Assembly (NCBI GenBank): GCA_027946555.1
Contig: JAPEVC010000127.1
Coordinates: forward strand, 1-64,000
From: Gnomoniopsis sp. IMI 355080
Lineage: Eukaryota > Ascomycota > Sordariomycetes > Diaporthales > Gnomoniaceae
Length of the DNA: 64,000 nt
Direction: 5' to 3'
Each line of letters begins with the position of its first letter. The first letter of the stretch is position 1. The position numbers and the translations under genes are program-made. The notes below the pieces were generated by a model. The model saw only the letters and a program-made list of their open reading frames with translations, had not been told where the DNA came from and searched no databases. This document shows, piece after piece, positions 1 to 12,227 of the stretch.

Positions 1-3000
1 GGGAAGGGGTGGCGTGGCGGGAGGGTGTTGAGAGCAAATGGTCGATGAGGCGGGTGTTTGAATATGTACGCAGTGGGCCGTAGGAACGAGGACGCACGTT
101 CTGGGTTCCCTGGTCGGGTTCGGGTGACAGGCGACACAGGCTGAAGAGGATGGGTAGGAGCAGGGGGGGCAAGGGTGTAGGAACGGCGTGAGGCGGCTGG
201 GCTGGCCAACGGGAAAGACGATAGGATAGCAGGATGGAGCAGCGAGTGGAGCGGGCGGGACTGGTGCAATGGATAGTCTTGTGTCCTAGTAGTCCCGTAC
301 CGCTCTACTACTGCCTAGGCACAAAATAGCACATAGGATCGTTGTGACACGCACCTTGGGGCTGCTTGAGTGCTGCGGTCCCCCTGGCGTCTGCTTGCAG
401 GTTGCAGGCTGCAGAGAGGTTGCCGTCTGCAGCGTCGCTGTCGGCGAGGCTCGTTTGACGGTGGGAGCTTTTTAGCGCCTACTGCTAGAGAGGCCGCTAG
501 AGAGGCGGAAAGGTAGACCCTGTGGAGCGACCTGGAATGATGGGAAAGAAATGGTGAGGCTAGCAGGCGAGGCGAGGGACCAGTGAGCTAGAAAACAACA
601 CACAGCCCAGGGATATGGACTGCAAGGCAGTGTCATCAATGCGGGCGCAGTTCGTGAGAGAGTGAAAAGGAAGCACGTCAATTGGGCCGGTAGGTGCTTC
701 TTCGGCTGAGGGACGATGTGGATGAGCTGTCCTTTGCGGGCCAAGGTTTGGGTGTGAGACCAATGTTGACGGATGTTGTTGTTGATGTTTACGTTGGCGC
801 AAACGCGGAAAGTTTGTTGCGACATGCGACTTGCGACATGCGACAGAGATCGGATAGTGGATGCGGTGGATGCCAGATGGCAGACAGATACCTTATGCAC
901 ATGGACACAGACTCCCGCAGCAGACGTGTGCAAGATTGGGTTCTCGGGCGAGGAAACAGTGGCTGACCGTGCCACCTGCTGAACCGTGCTGGCTGCAAGT
1001 AATCTCGAAGTGGATAGCGACGTGGATGAGGGTTGAGGTTAAGTTCAGGTGGTGGACCCCCGTGTAAGACACTGTACACAGTGCTGCCGTCGGTGCTGTG
1101 TAGGGTAGGTACAGTACTTTCTACCCGTGGGCGCGCACCTCGATGGGAAAAAGCAAGCCGAGTCGAGCGGAGCGCAAAAAATCGGAAAAAAGCGACGAGA
1201 CAGGTGATCACTTGTTCTAAATACCATGTGCTATCTCAACGGCAATGTCGCCTGCAGGTGTGTGTGTGGTGTGTGCCGCGCTCGTAATAACGGGATTGTC
1301 CAGTGGGAATCGATTGGTACTCCGTGCTATGTCAGTTCTGAGGAGGTAGGTATGCATCGAACACCACCACCTGCACCTGCAATCGAGATTGAGAACCTTG
1401 TCGATGTGGTAGCCCGAAAGCCACCCCTTGATGAAGCTTGATGCTTGATGCTTGATGCCTGACACGCCTGCTGCTTCGAAGGTCTTGTCTGGTCGTCTGG
1501 ACCTTTTCACGCTGCACTGTTGGTTTGCGGATGGGCCCGCTACGAGCCAAGGCCGTGCGCGTATGGCGGTTCGCTAGAGATTCAAATCTCGATAATGCCA
1601 AAGTGAGGCTGGGTTGAATCGCAGCAATTCATGTCTTTTTGCAGGGTCCAGGAAGATGCCGTTGAAACCAACTACTACAGTAGCCTAGGAATAAGCACCC
1701 GTTATATGACCTCCTTGTTGGCAATGACAGCGACCTATGCGCAGATTAGAGAACGAGTGCATACCAAGGTACAGTACCTCTTAAGCAGCAGGAACGAAGA
1801 AAAAAAGGATTCAAGCAGATCAACGAATGAACCGAAGATATGCAGAGTAGAGGGGTCGGTTTAGAAACGTCCAGATGAGGTCACATGCAGGTAAAAGCCA
1901 AAACGGGCAAGTAGAATGCACCTGGGGGGGTTGTCCCGTTTAAGCTTTGCAACAAACCCGCGTTCTTTCGCGTCCATCTCGCGCGTCACAAGAAAAAGAC
2001 GCGTCTTTGCCCTGCCCCAACCCCTCTGTTCTGACTGGTCCACCTCACCATGCACCTCTCATCACCTTGAATCGCTTCTGCTTCTGCTTCTGCTGTACGA
2101 CGATAGTAACAAGGCCTGATCACCTCATCACCCAGCCATGCTATTTTCCTCTCGTTTTCTGTTCCTGCATTTTGTTCCTGTTTCCATTTCGGGCCCGGGC
2201 GATCACACTCACTCCACTGTGGAGACTCAGAGACTCGGGAATTGTGATATGTTTGGTGGGTACCTACGTAGGAATACCTACATAGTACTATAGTAGTACG
2301 ATGCAAATGTAAATTTAGAACCCCATCCAACGGCCCGCAGGTGGATCTTGCACTCAATTCGACCTGCACCTGTTTTGTATTCGAGAACGGTGGGCCACTG
2401 GACACAGACACCTAGTCTGTGCTATTGTTTCGTACTCTCCGATGCCCTTTTCAAAGTATATCTACCTACACCGTGGCTGGCGACAGCACAGGGGATTGGT
2501 CAAATGCTCTGGCCCCCGAACATTCCCTGCCTAATACTTAGTAGCAAGGTACAGTACCTAGGTATACAGGGCAGCTGGCAGCCGGCAGCCTTCGATGCTG
2601 CTGTGTCAGTGTGTTTGGCAACCGCTTCCGAAAGCCGACGAATAGTAAGTACTTGGATGTCTCGCTCAGATTTGCAGCCGAGCATTGACTCCAGGTATCT
2701 GCCTTGCTACATGCAGATGAGAAAGCTTGTGGCTTTTTGGAGCTTGGATCATGCGCTCCACGCCCTCCACGTGGGCATTTGTCGCAGTCTGCTGAACATC
2801 CTCCCAATTGTCATATTTGGACACTTCGCCGTACTTGCTACCCCTCACGAACGGACACTCAGCTCCCTCGTGTCTGAACGCACTTTCATGGATTTGCTGT
2901 TCGGGAAGGTAAATCATGTGGAATCTGCCCATGACTGGCCCGGCTCCCTCCCGTTATTAGTCCTCTAACCACCCAATGCTATGATCATACTTGGGTATAA

Positions 3001-4390
3001 CATGGCCTTTAGTAGATCTATTGTATAAAGTAGTGTGAGCAGATCGCCCTTCTACCATGGGCGCATTATGAAAATCTCATTTCCTATAGATCCTGAAACC
3101 ACCGGCTTCCGAGGCGCGTAATGCGCACACCTTGGACGCGAGAACTGTGCTCGCGCCTGATGGGCCAGCCAGAAATCCTCATCGTCATTTTCCTCCCTCA
3201 ACCTTGACTATACCATAGTACAACTAACCCAGACCGCTTCGTTGAGTTTCAAGATCCCTTATAATGGAACCGCGGCAGATCTGCGAAATATCACTCTCTA
3301 CCTAATATTCCTTTTTCATTACCCTCGAATCTTATGCTCATCAGCATTTCCTCAGCAGTCGCCAGCCAAAGCCCGGGGACTATCGGCTGCCTGATAGAAA
3401 ACAGACCATACCTGCTTATGTCAAATCACCAGCCAAATCCCGAGATCCTCATCCCGCTCGGACTCTTTCAACTTATTAACTCATCTCCCACGCTGAGCCG
3501 CGGGGCGGAAATACTTGGTCTTGTGCACTTTCATGCGTAACGTCGCATTCGCTGTGCGTCGTACAAAGGTCGCACAGCTAATCTCGAGGAATCAACGGCA
3601 GAAGGCGGAGATGGCGGCGCGCCGGTAAGGGGAGATGGGCCGCCCCCAATGGCAGAATGAACAGACCGCTGCTTCAGCCCCCTACCCCGGATCCATAGGT
3701 GTCTCGCGTACAGCGGGCACTGCTGGAGGTGCGGGCCAATAGGTGCATATTCATGGTAGGAACAGGCGCCCAACCGTGCATTCATACGCTGCTAGATGAA
3801 CGTAGAGAAAGAAAGAAAAAAAGCATTCCGATATTCTATTCATTGTTTTTTTAGTGCTGTGGGCGCCTTTGCATCCCGGGCCGAGTTGGGGACGGAGGAT
3901 GAGGTCGCAATCCGGGCAGAAATGGTCGACCACGCGGCGCCGGTTGCGGTGGGCTTTCGATCCGGAAGCCCGGCCCCCATTCCTCTGTTTTTCCACGTTC
4001 TTTGGTGAGGAGCTACTTTGCTTGTTGCGCCGGTGTGCGCTTTTCTTTGTTAGACCTTGGTGAGGAACGATCTAAGCCGAATCGAGAGACATTTGTCGCT
4101 AAATTCCAAGACTACTCACAGCTGAGAAACACCCGGGGGGAGGCGGCGCGCCACTGGGCCATTAGCCTCACGAAGCCCTCAGCTCTCATCGCAAGGGAGT
4201 GAGGGAAAAGCAGTTTTCTGCTGTGACTTTCTTCCCATAGTCTTATCAGTGATAATCAAAGCTTTCTTACACCCAGATCAGTCAAGATGAATTGACTGAA
4301 TGTCTAACTTTTCGCTACTACCATGAGCCGACCTCTGTCTCTATATACGCACGTCTCCCTGGGCGCAGTTCTAGGCTGCTCGCATTCAAA
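1..4390. other. Intergenic region at left edge, no supported gene
   Basis: No reading frame here has convincing protein character; the longest open frames overlap on both strands and look random. The first 600 or so bases are strongly pyrimidine-rich when read on the minus strand, which is typical of the leader and promoter of filamentous-fungal genes. They may belong to a minus-strand gene lying beyond the left edge (inference). A short repeat of the 8-mer CTTGATGC sits near 1436-1460 and a TTCTGC-rich run near 2070-2095. A perfect TACCTAGGTA palindrome occurs at 2555-2564. Confidence 0.5.
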
Positions 4391-5930
4391 ATGGTCGGCT
4401 CGTCGCGGGTATTCCACCTTACGAGGTACCTAGTGGCCAGCCTCGCTTTTCTTTATTTTATATTCCCTTACTTGCGCTCCCACTCCCCAGAGTACGTACG
4501 CGATCAATACGCCGAAATACTGCGTTCATTCCAGAACGAGAAGAAGCTGTTTGTAGCAGACTATCTTGAAAATGACGTCGGCGGAGAGATGGATGGCTCT
4601 GCGTTGGCCAAACTGTGCGCAAGCAAGACTTGGATCCCTCCATCGCAGCCTGTGGTATTGTCGTGTGATCCTGTACCGGGCGGCTTAGGGGAGGTCAAGA
4701 ACGGACAGTTGAATTGCATTCGATTTGCGATTGAGATAGGAGGTGCGTGTTGTCTGCTCTTTTCCCCTGCTTCCTCGAATCATAACTCGTCCTGATGCTT
4801 GATACAATACAGCTCAACTCATCCTCCCCCGGATGCATCAACGGTCCCAGGCAGATATATCCAACCTCGTAGGCGGCCAATCCTCCAAAGGCCTCTCTTT
4901 CGACTACATGTTCTCCAAACCACATCTAATCGCCTCCCTACAAAAGCACTGCCCCCAGCTCCAGATCCACGACTCCCTCGACGACCTCTACGACAAGCCC
5001 TCGCTTCTCAAGCCCCTCTCCATCAACGTCAACAAGCTCACCGCGGACTTTACCACCTTTGACGACCTCCCTACCTCCATTCTCAGAACGCCGGAGCACT
5101 TGAGTGCCCAGTTCACCGCCTTCATGAACACACAACTTCCCGTCGAGAAACGCTACTACCCCGTGCGTGTGCACCTCGCCCACACCCTTTTCGCCTGGCC
5201 CACCCTCAACGAGACGGACGCAAACTTGCGCGCGGACTTTGGCAAGCTACTCCGTGTGCGCGACGACATCAGAGCTCTTGCCGCCTCGGCACTGTGGAAC
5301 CTCGCCAAAACGCACGCGGTGATATTGCCGAACCCAAAGGTCGCCATTGTCGTTGATGGCGCCAGCGACGGGGGTTTTGTGGGCGTTCACTTGCGCACCG
5401 AGAAGGATGCGCGCGAGGGTGGGTGGCCGCCGTACAGGGATCAAGTAGAGTACTTCTTTGACTTCCTGCAACACCATACGACGCCACTACCCGGAGGCGC
5501 ACCAAGGACGGTGTTCCTCGCGACGGGCCTGACGGCCAGAGACGATGACGTGAAGACCTTCAGTGCGCGCGCGGCAGACTTCAATGCCAAGGTGGTGGTC
5601 AAGCGGGACCTGCTGGATGAGGCGGAGATTAGCGTGCTGAATGGGCTCACCTGGGACCAACGCGCGCTGCTGGACTATGAGATTTTGCTGCGCGCGGGGA
5701 CGGTACTGGGGATTGTGGAGAGTAGTTTTGCTTGGGACGTTGCGCTGCGGAGGAGTTTGGCGTATGGTGGGATGGGCGAGCACGAGGGATTCGTGGCAAA
5801 GCCGGGCGGTGCGGCCTTCGAGACGGGAGTATTCAACAAGTCCGAGTTGATCATGTGGAAGGATCCGTGGTCGAGGCTTTTTGGCAGGTCGGAACGTGCT
5901 GTGCAGATATATTACGGATCCTGGCCGTGA
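4391..5930 (+). CDS. GDP-fucose O-fucosyltransferase-like protein, type II membrane
   Basis: Two exons, 4391-4742 and 4813-5930, joined across a 70-nt intron (donor GTGCGT, acceptor ACAG) give 489 residues. I chose the ATG at 4391 because it directly precedes a short basic N-terminus and a single membrane segment at about residues 11-27, the layout of a Golgi type II glycosyltransferase. A Gly-rich loop with LGEVKNGQLNCIRFAIEIGA (about 98-118) and a later GVHLRTEKDA (about 307-316) match the nucleotide-sugar-binding loop and the HxR-type motif of fungal proteins with the O-fucosyltransferase fold. The acceptor substrate cannot be read from the sequence. The gene tail-to-tail with it, on the minus strand, is a zinc-cluster factor whose stop lies about 120 bp away. 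The family call is good; the donor sugar is inferred from the family only. Confidence 0.8.
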
Positions 5931-6048
5931 TGGGGTGGCTTGTTTTACTGGATATGGTTCTTGCTTCGTAGGGATAAACGTGGTCAGAAGACAGCTGCCA
6001 CAGAATGCAATCTTAGACTTGGTTCATTGCCAGACACGATTGATTGGC

Positions 6049-8099
6049 TCAACGTCTTCGCCTTGCTCTCTGCTCAGCAATGTCCTCGACGTCGATGATT
6101 AATGTTTTAGTAATCACGTCGAAAGATGCTGTTGACTGAGAGACTTCCCCATCTGAATACGAAAAGTTATCAGCAAGATAAGCCGAAGGGCAATGGAAGT
6201 AAATGTCAATATCTAGCGGCTTACAGAATGCCGTGCGACGGCGCATAACATCTTCCCAGGCAGTGCGAAGCCGAGTATCGCCCGCAATTATTTCCAATGT
6301 CGACTTGTGTCCGCGTTTGTGGTAAATGGGTGAAGATGAACCAAAGTAGGTCGCATATTTGACCAGAAGGAGGCGATGAATCTCCTCAAAGGTGGTTGCA
6401 GCGCCAGCAAGACATGCGTGGCCTGAATCGCATGCAGGAGGATGCATCTTGGCGTATGTAGCCATGACCTTTCGATATATCAAGATCATCTGCCAGAGGC
6501 ACGCCCAGAGAGAAAGTCGTTCCGCTCCGATCTTCTGAAGACTCAGTTCGTCCAATGTGAGGAGCGCCACGCGTTCGCTCAGACCCACAGAGGTGGTCGC
6601 CTGGCTTTTCAACTCCCAAGTTACGGTGTCCGGCAATGGTCGTGATGTCGGAAGCCCGGATCCCAGGTCGACACCTTGGAAGTAAATTACGGGCGCTTGC
6701 CAGATCCTGATCCATGAGACCATGTCGCATACGCTTCGAACGAGACTGGAAGGGATCATGAGGGTGGCTCGCCCGTTTCTGAGGGGAGTGTCTCTCAGTG
6801 CGAAAATGAAAGCATTAATCGCATCTTCAAAGCTTCCACCGCTTTGGGATTCCCTCAGCACCTGCTCTTCAGCCCACATCAGCAACCGAGCAGACGTCGT
6901 ATATGAAGCCAAATGGTACTCCTGCTGTCGAGGGTATGGATGGATACCCGGCCAGTTGGTTGCAGTGAACATGGGCACAACTTCGAAAGTCGCAGTTGGT
7001 TGTGAGACGTCGTGGGGGCGATATCTTGGCGAGGTCGGGTAGAGATTGAGTTGAGTAATATGTGGTTGCAGGGCCAGCTCCAAGCTCGAAGAGTGTCCAT
7101 CAAGACCTTGTCCGAAGGCCACGGTGACTTGGACTGGGCTACCACAAGGTTGTCCAGACCACCCTCCTGCAGTGGGATCCAGGAGCCATTGCCAAATACC
7201 TATCGGCATTTGTCAGGTAGGTGATGCTATATTGAGTGCAAGTGATGGGTTTCTTACTTCCTCTTCTCTGATGCGCCAGCATTTCAAGTAGCCTCCGACG
7301 CTCACAAAACTCTGGATGACGCGGAAAGCTCTTCATGCAAGGCTTACAAGGCCGGCCTTGGTCACACTAATATATCAGTCAGAAAGAAGTGTCAAATGTT
7401 CAAAATTCCATGCGTATATTGCGCTCTTACAGTAACTCTTCGGATTCGGCAGCGATCACAAGCTCCGACGTCTCGCATCTCAGCTGCCTTTTCGCGAGCC
7501 TCCGATGACAACCTTGAACCTTTGCTTCGACCTCTCACCATAGGCTGCGAGCGAGGAAGAGGTACATCCGTTGTGGGACTGGTAGTGTATGACCAGTCGA
7601 AATCAGACGAACCAGTCGAGGAGAACCTGTCTGCGCCCATGCCCGAAGTCAACCCAGGAGCGCCATCGAAGGCTCGGGTGTAGCCTTTCGGCATCAGGGT
7701 GGTCGATAACTCATCCTCAGAAGGAAGTAGAGGTGGGCGTGCGACCTGTCCCGGAGCCTCTCCGACAAATCGTAGATCCACAGGCGAGCTCAGAGCATCA
7801 TAGCCCGATTTGGGAGCCTCTGAGTCGACCTCAGACTGATTTAAAAGTGGGCCTTGAGAGGACAACTCGTCAAAAACAGTAAGCAGAGTTGACCCTTGAG
7901 TCAAGCCCTGGTATGAGAGCTCAGTGGTAGAGGACGTCGAGTCGGCGAAGGAGGGCAGCTGAAGTTGATAGGTCGATTCCTCCAGGAGCAGCTGGCCGTA
8001 GTCACCAAGCCGGAGTTGGCTATATTGCAAGGGATGGGAAGAGTCCTCGGTGTTATCGGGCTCAAGGTCTTCGGATTCTAGATGGAACTGAAAGTCCAT
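6049..8099 (-). CDS. Zn2Cys6 transcription factor with an internal zinc cluster
   Basis: Three exons read on the minus strand: 8099-7431, 7366-7258 and 7199-6049. The introns are 64 nt (7367-7430, donor GTAAGA, acceptor TTAG) and 58 nt (7200-7257, donor GTAAGA). The first intron splits the zinc cluster exactly, so the splice is well supported by restoration of the motif. The cluster reads CDRCRIRRVT then CDQGRPCKPC, with the sixth Cys after a 10-residue gap (usual spacing 6-9), at about residues 214-244 of 642. A cluster this far from the N-terminus is less common; an acidic, Ser/Gln-rich region precedes it and about 400 residues of regulatory region follow. I chose the start at 8099 because its context GCCATGGAC is near ideal; an upstream in-frame ATG at 8180 would add 27 residues and has poor context. 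It probably binds DNA in the nucleus; its targets are unknown. The next gene upstream is a decayed phosphate symporter. Confidence 0.85.
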
Positions 8100-8180
8100 G
8101 GCGATACAAGGCGATGAGGCAGAAGCCTGAACGAACTTCACACAAGCTTTGATGGCGGTAATGGAGCAATCCTGGGTCAT

Positions 8181-9030
8181 CTGCTAGCAAACATTGCCTT
8201 TGAACGACTGGACGGCCAAGATTGTTGAGGCCTTACGAGGATGAGACTTTTAAAGATTCATGTCCCCTGGCAAAGTGCAGAAAGAAAGTGTGGACTGAAT
8301 GGTCGAAGACGCACCCCTCACTCACCGGTCCTCCCTGCGAAAGTGCAGTTAGTATTCGCCGTAATTGGTAACATGATGAGGCTCTGCCGCCACTCAGACC
8401 GAAATCGTTGGGAAGCATGTAAATTCCCATGCCCAATTGTTCCGCTTCGACGGCATCTCGCCGTACGCAGGAGGAGATCGTCCTTTGATATCCCTACCAC
8501 TAGCTGCACTTCCATGCTGTGACGCAGATGTCAGCCAGACTCATTGGACCACAATCAACATTCACCGAGACTTTGTGCTTCGTTGTCAAGTAAGGTTGAC
8601 CAGCCACCATAAGGCTCTTCTCGGATTGTTATAAGCAGAGCAGCCTGAGTGACGACACCGAATGTGGCTGAGTGCTGATTTCCGACACGGCAGCGAAAGC
8701 GCATGATTACACTGGCTTGACTTGTCTCCCATCACCACTTCATATGAGATCTACTACGTTCTGAAGAGCGTCGCAGTCGTAATCATGTCGCCTTTGTCGA
8801 AACATGTAAGCTACTTTTCTCTCCATAATCATTTTTCGATTTTATTTTCAACCCGCCTACGTCCTATGATCCCTGACCGGATTCGGAGCGATGTCCTCGA
8901 GGGCCTTGTTCTTCGTCCTCTGCAGAACGCGGAATTTGATCTCTGAGGCCTGCGGCCCCAGGGGCGACCGGGCTTCTCCAAACGAGCTTTCTGATGACCT
9001 CCTCCCGGCCTGAGAACCTTCAGTCAGCCT
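8181..9030. other. Intergenic, no gene seen
   Basis: This stretch separates the zinc-cluster gene, whose 5' end faces it, from the 3' end of the symporter pseudogene. It should hold the promoter of the zinc-cluster gene. Several 60-90 codon frames occur on both strands but none shows family similarity or splice continuity. Confidence 0.45.
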
Positions 9031-10921
9031 TCATTCCTGTTGATCTGGACCGTTTGATGCGCCCTTACTGGATGTGGTCGACCCATCAGAATTCTCTTGC
9101 TGCTCTTCATCTAGAAATTCCTGGAGACTCGATTTCGTCGGCATCTGGACTTCCGGCAAGTACCACGAGAGTACTGCGGACGCTAGCATTAGTGATATGA
9201 GGACGATAAGTCGTATGCCCAAAGATGCCTCCCGGTTGACAGCGTGGGCGACAATGACGCGGATCACCATGGCTCCGACCTTGCCCATCGCAGCAGCGAT
9301 TTCGAAAAATGTGCCCCGATAAACAGTAGGGAAGATCTCCACAGCCATAATGAAGATCAGCGTATTGGGTCCCAGGTTAAAAACGAAGCTGAGGATGGCA
9401 TAGACAACCTCGGCGACGAGGTGTGACTGGTTCAATTTCGCTGTGACGATGTGAGGGGCGCCAAGGACAGCAAGCAGAATGCTGATCAAGATAAAAGTCG
9501 CTGCCAAGAGATGCCTTCTGCGGACGCGATTGATGGCTAGAATTGCTGCAACACCTCACACCTCCGACAACAGATGGCAGCGAGGCGATCCAGATGAATT
9601 CACCTTAAGCGCATTGTATATGAGGGGACTGCAGTCCCACCAGGTCAGGATTCCACAGAGGCCTGTCTAGACACACTGCTGTGTCCTTGGCAGGGTCGTG
9701 AGCGAGAATTGCCAGATCGTTCGAGAGGTCCATCGACAACCCATAGATGCACACGTCCAATAGGGCCCAGAGAAGCGAAATCGAGCCCATTGTCCTCCAC
9801 GCTTTCTATTTGCCTGTTAGATACTCCCAAGCACCCAAGTACCACTCGTACCAATAAGCATCTCCGTCATCTGCGCTATTTTGGCGCTCTTGGACAGTGA
9901 TTTGGGCTGGTTTTGAAACCTTCTCTGTGATTTTCTTGTGATACACCATTAGGGTATTCTTCACGGCCTTTCGCAAATCCTTCATAATACCGGCGTAGTA
10001 CCTAGGTGTCTCGGGGATAGTGAGTCTCATGATGATGGCGATGGCGGCAGGTATGATGCCAACGCCCACGGTCCACCTCCAGACCTGGTCGACCACGAGC
10101 TTTGACATTTCACTTCCCGAGTCATTGCGTAGATTCCATCGGGCTTCTATGACCCCGAGGCTCAAGCCATCGACGAGCAGTCGTGCGACGGATTGCATGC
10201 AAGACTGCTGCCAGCATAGTACTGCGGGACTGAGTAGATGCCCACTCTGCCGTAATTACTGCTGAGAGTGGGTACTTGAGAGTCTCTAGTTAGTCTTCGG
10301 TATTAGGCTCTGAATTAAGACGTGGGACACCTCCTCACCTCGGCTCCTATGCCAAAACCCAACAGGGACCGCCACCAAGTCAGCCAGAAGTATATGTCCA
10401 TCGAGTGTAAAGGTCCGTTGCTCCACTGCACCATCAGCCCATCGGATGCTTGAATAAAGCCAAAGGTAGCAACTATGACAACAGCCAGCTCGACAACGTA
10501 CAGCCTCTTTCGGCCGGCTCGGTCTGTAAAGTGACCCATGAACAACATGCCCACGAGTGTGTCGACCAACATAGTCTCATCAAAGACAAGGCTGGCGTGG
10601 CCCGCAAGGCTATCTCCAGGCGTATAAACGCAAGAAGATTAGGTATTGATGAAATTTGTGGCGAAGAGGCTCAAGGACGAGGCGAGGAACCCCGAAGCCG
10701 CCACGAAGAAAACGGCGAACTTGAATCCGCCATCATCCACGATTCGCGAAATCTGCTCCTCACGTTCGCGTACACTCTAATACATAATCAGTCAATATCC
10801 GACCCAGATAATGCAGAGATCGATCAATGTTTTCTTATATAGTCAATCTCTAAATGCTTCACCTCACGACCAACGTCAACCCATATGGATCGACGACGAG
10901 GTGCTCTCCTTTCCTGGACAT
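9031..10921 (-). pseudogene. Decayed phosphate:H+ symporter (MFS, PHS family)
   Basis: Read on the minus strand, a start at 10921 gives an 18-codon exon to 10868. An intron at 10777-10867 then leads to an exon at 10776-10339 with the MFS signature GHFTDRAGRKRLY. A second intron at 10275-10338 leads to YPLSAVITAEWASTQSR, the hallmark loop of Pho84-type phosphate transporters. PETPRYYAG and the last membrane segments to 9031 follow. The frame is broken repeatedly. There is a TAA in the first large exon after LFATNFINT. A one-base shift follows MLAAVL near 10200. A TAG lies at 9806-9808 before WRTMG, and a TAA at 9605-9607. There is another frame change near 9550 before RRRHLLAATF. The rest of the protein is recognisable over its whole length, so this is recent decay of a once intact gene, or less probably poor assembly. 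Intact members import inorganic phosphate across the plasma membrane. Confidence 0.8.
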
Positions 10922-11840
10922 CGGTCTGCTGTTCGATGAGAGTTATAGTAGAAATTCAGCTTGATGCTTTTCGGTGGATAAAGAACGGACAATTCGCGGA
11001 CGGCCGACCGCTAAATATCTACTTCGACCAGCGCCTGCATGCGATCTTGGAGGCATTTGAGGGACCCCATCTAATAGACGAACCTCGTGTAGCCACAAGC
11101 AAGGTGGGAATTGCTACTTTCACGACCAGCCGCACTCTCCCCTAAAACGTCCCTCACACCCGATAAATGCGAATAGGAGGGTTCGTTTCGCATGATGCCA
11201 CACGACTCACGAGGAGCTGGTTCTGAGGCTGCTTTGGCGAGGATAGCCTTGGATGGACGGGCAGTTCGTTTGCCAAGCAGGTGCTCTTGTGTAGCACGAT
11301 AGTGAAGAAGCCCAGAGACAAGGCATGCTTGCCGTGGCAAGTTGCAAGCCGTCAGTGCGGACGAACTGGCCGTTGCGACTAGATCATCAGCGATTGAAGG
11401 CGATAGGGCCTATATCACCTAGCGGGAAGTGCCAAGCACCGATGCGGGGATAACTTTATACCGTGATGGCACCATACAATGAACTATCAAGGCCTGAAGC
11501 AACGGAGGCGAAGGTTGTTTCCCGTTTGCGGCGGCAGTCTAAAGCAGTGCCTAGGTAGCCTTCCAATGGCAAGGTTGGGCGATACTGGTCTAGACCAGGC
11601 TCCACTTTTCACGACCACAGAAGTAAGATAGATGATAATGAAGGGCAGTCCCTCTGCAGGAGTTCCCCTCTGCAGGAATGCGAGCTTCACATCCTCGACG
11701 CTGACGCGTCGCAAACAGTTGCCGACCGTACACGACTCGTCGGCTTTCAACAAAGATCACGCTCGCTCCTGAAATTCCTCGAATAAGTGTGTCGAACTGG
11801 GGGAAGCTCATATATATTGTACAGCACATACACATGCACG
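10922..11840. other. Intergenic, no gene seen
   Basis: Lies between the 5' end of the symporter remnant and a small plus-strand gene. A TATATAT run at 11811-11817, about 25-30 bases before the ATG at 11841, could serve as its TATA element. Nothing else here is supported. Confidence 0.4.
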
Positions 11841-12227
11841 ATGGCACCGAGCACAGCCCTCGGCGGCGCTCTCCGAGAATGGCGCCACGATCGACCGAAA
11901 GAGAGCACAACGCACTTCAAGAAACTTGTGGTGCAGATGCTGCTCGGATCTGGGATGAAGCTGTCCGACCTCACCAGCGCGTCCTTTCAGAATCTTATGA
12001 GCACACTCAATGAGGAGGCGGTGCGACAGCTATTTCCTGAGGGAGGCTGGATCACGGCGGACTGGATGGTCGCGTCTTACTACCAAGTGCGGGGAGAGCT
12101 GCCGGAGGAGGTCCGGCAGAGGGCTTACGAGAAATCGCGGGAATGGCTCGAACAAGCAGATCGGGAAGCCGGGTTTACGGCGAGCGGCACGGGGAATCTA
12201 TTCAAGATGCCGGTCATTGGGAATTGA
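11841..12227 (+). CDS. Small hypothetical protein, 128 aa
   Basis: A single-exon frame starting at the ATG at 11841 (context CACGATGGCA, G at +4) encodes 128 residues. I prefer this start to the alternative start 54 bases upstream, because the extra 18 residues lie in the putative promoter. The protein is soluble with no signal peptide, membrane segment or Cys motif. It looks largely helical: an N-terminal basic stretch, a central segment with ASFQNLMSTLNEEAVRQLF, then a Trp/Tyr-rich part and an amphipathic helix with EEVRQRAYEKSREWLEQAD. I do not recognise the family. Its amino-acid composition and uninterrupted frame favour a real gene, but it could also be the last exon of a longer one. 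Confidence 0.45.
   Translation: MAPSTALGGALREWRHDRPKESTTHFKKLVVQMLLGSGMKLSDLTSASFQNLMSTLNEEAVRQLFPEGGWITADWMVASYYQVRGELPEEVRQRAYEKSREWLEQADREAGFTASGTGNLFKMPVIGN

Noticed and set aside
472..975. 167-codon minus-strand ORF near the left edge
   Set aside because: It overlaps several frames of similar size on both strands in GC-rich DNA and begins at a non-ATG codon; no protein features.
9760..9850. TAG at 9806-9808 of the symporter explained as a 3' splice site, given the CTAAC 11 bases before it
   Set aside because: The branch-like sequence is good, but every nearby donor is out of phase, and the other lesions remain anyway.
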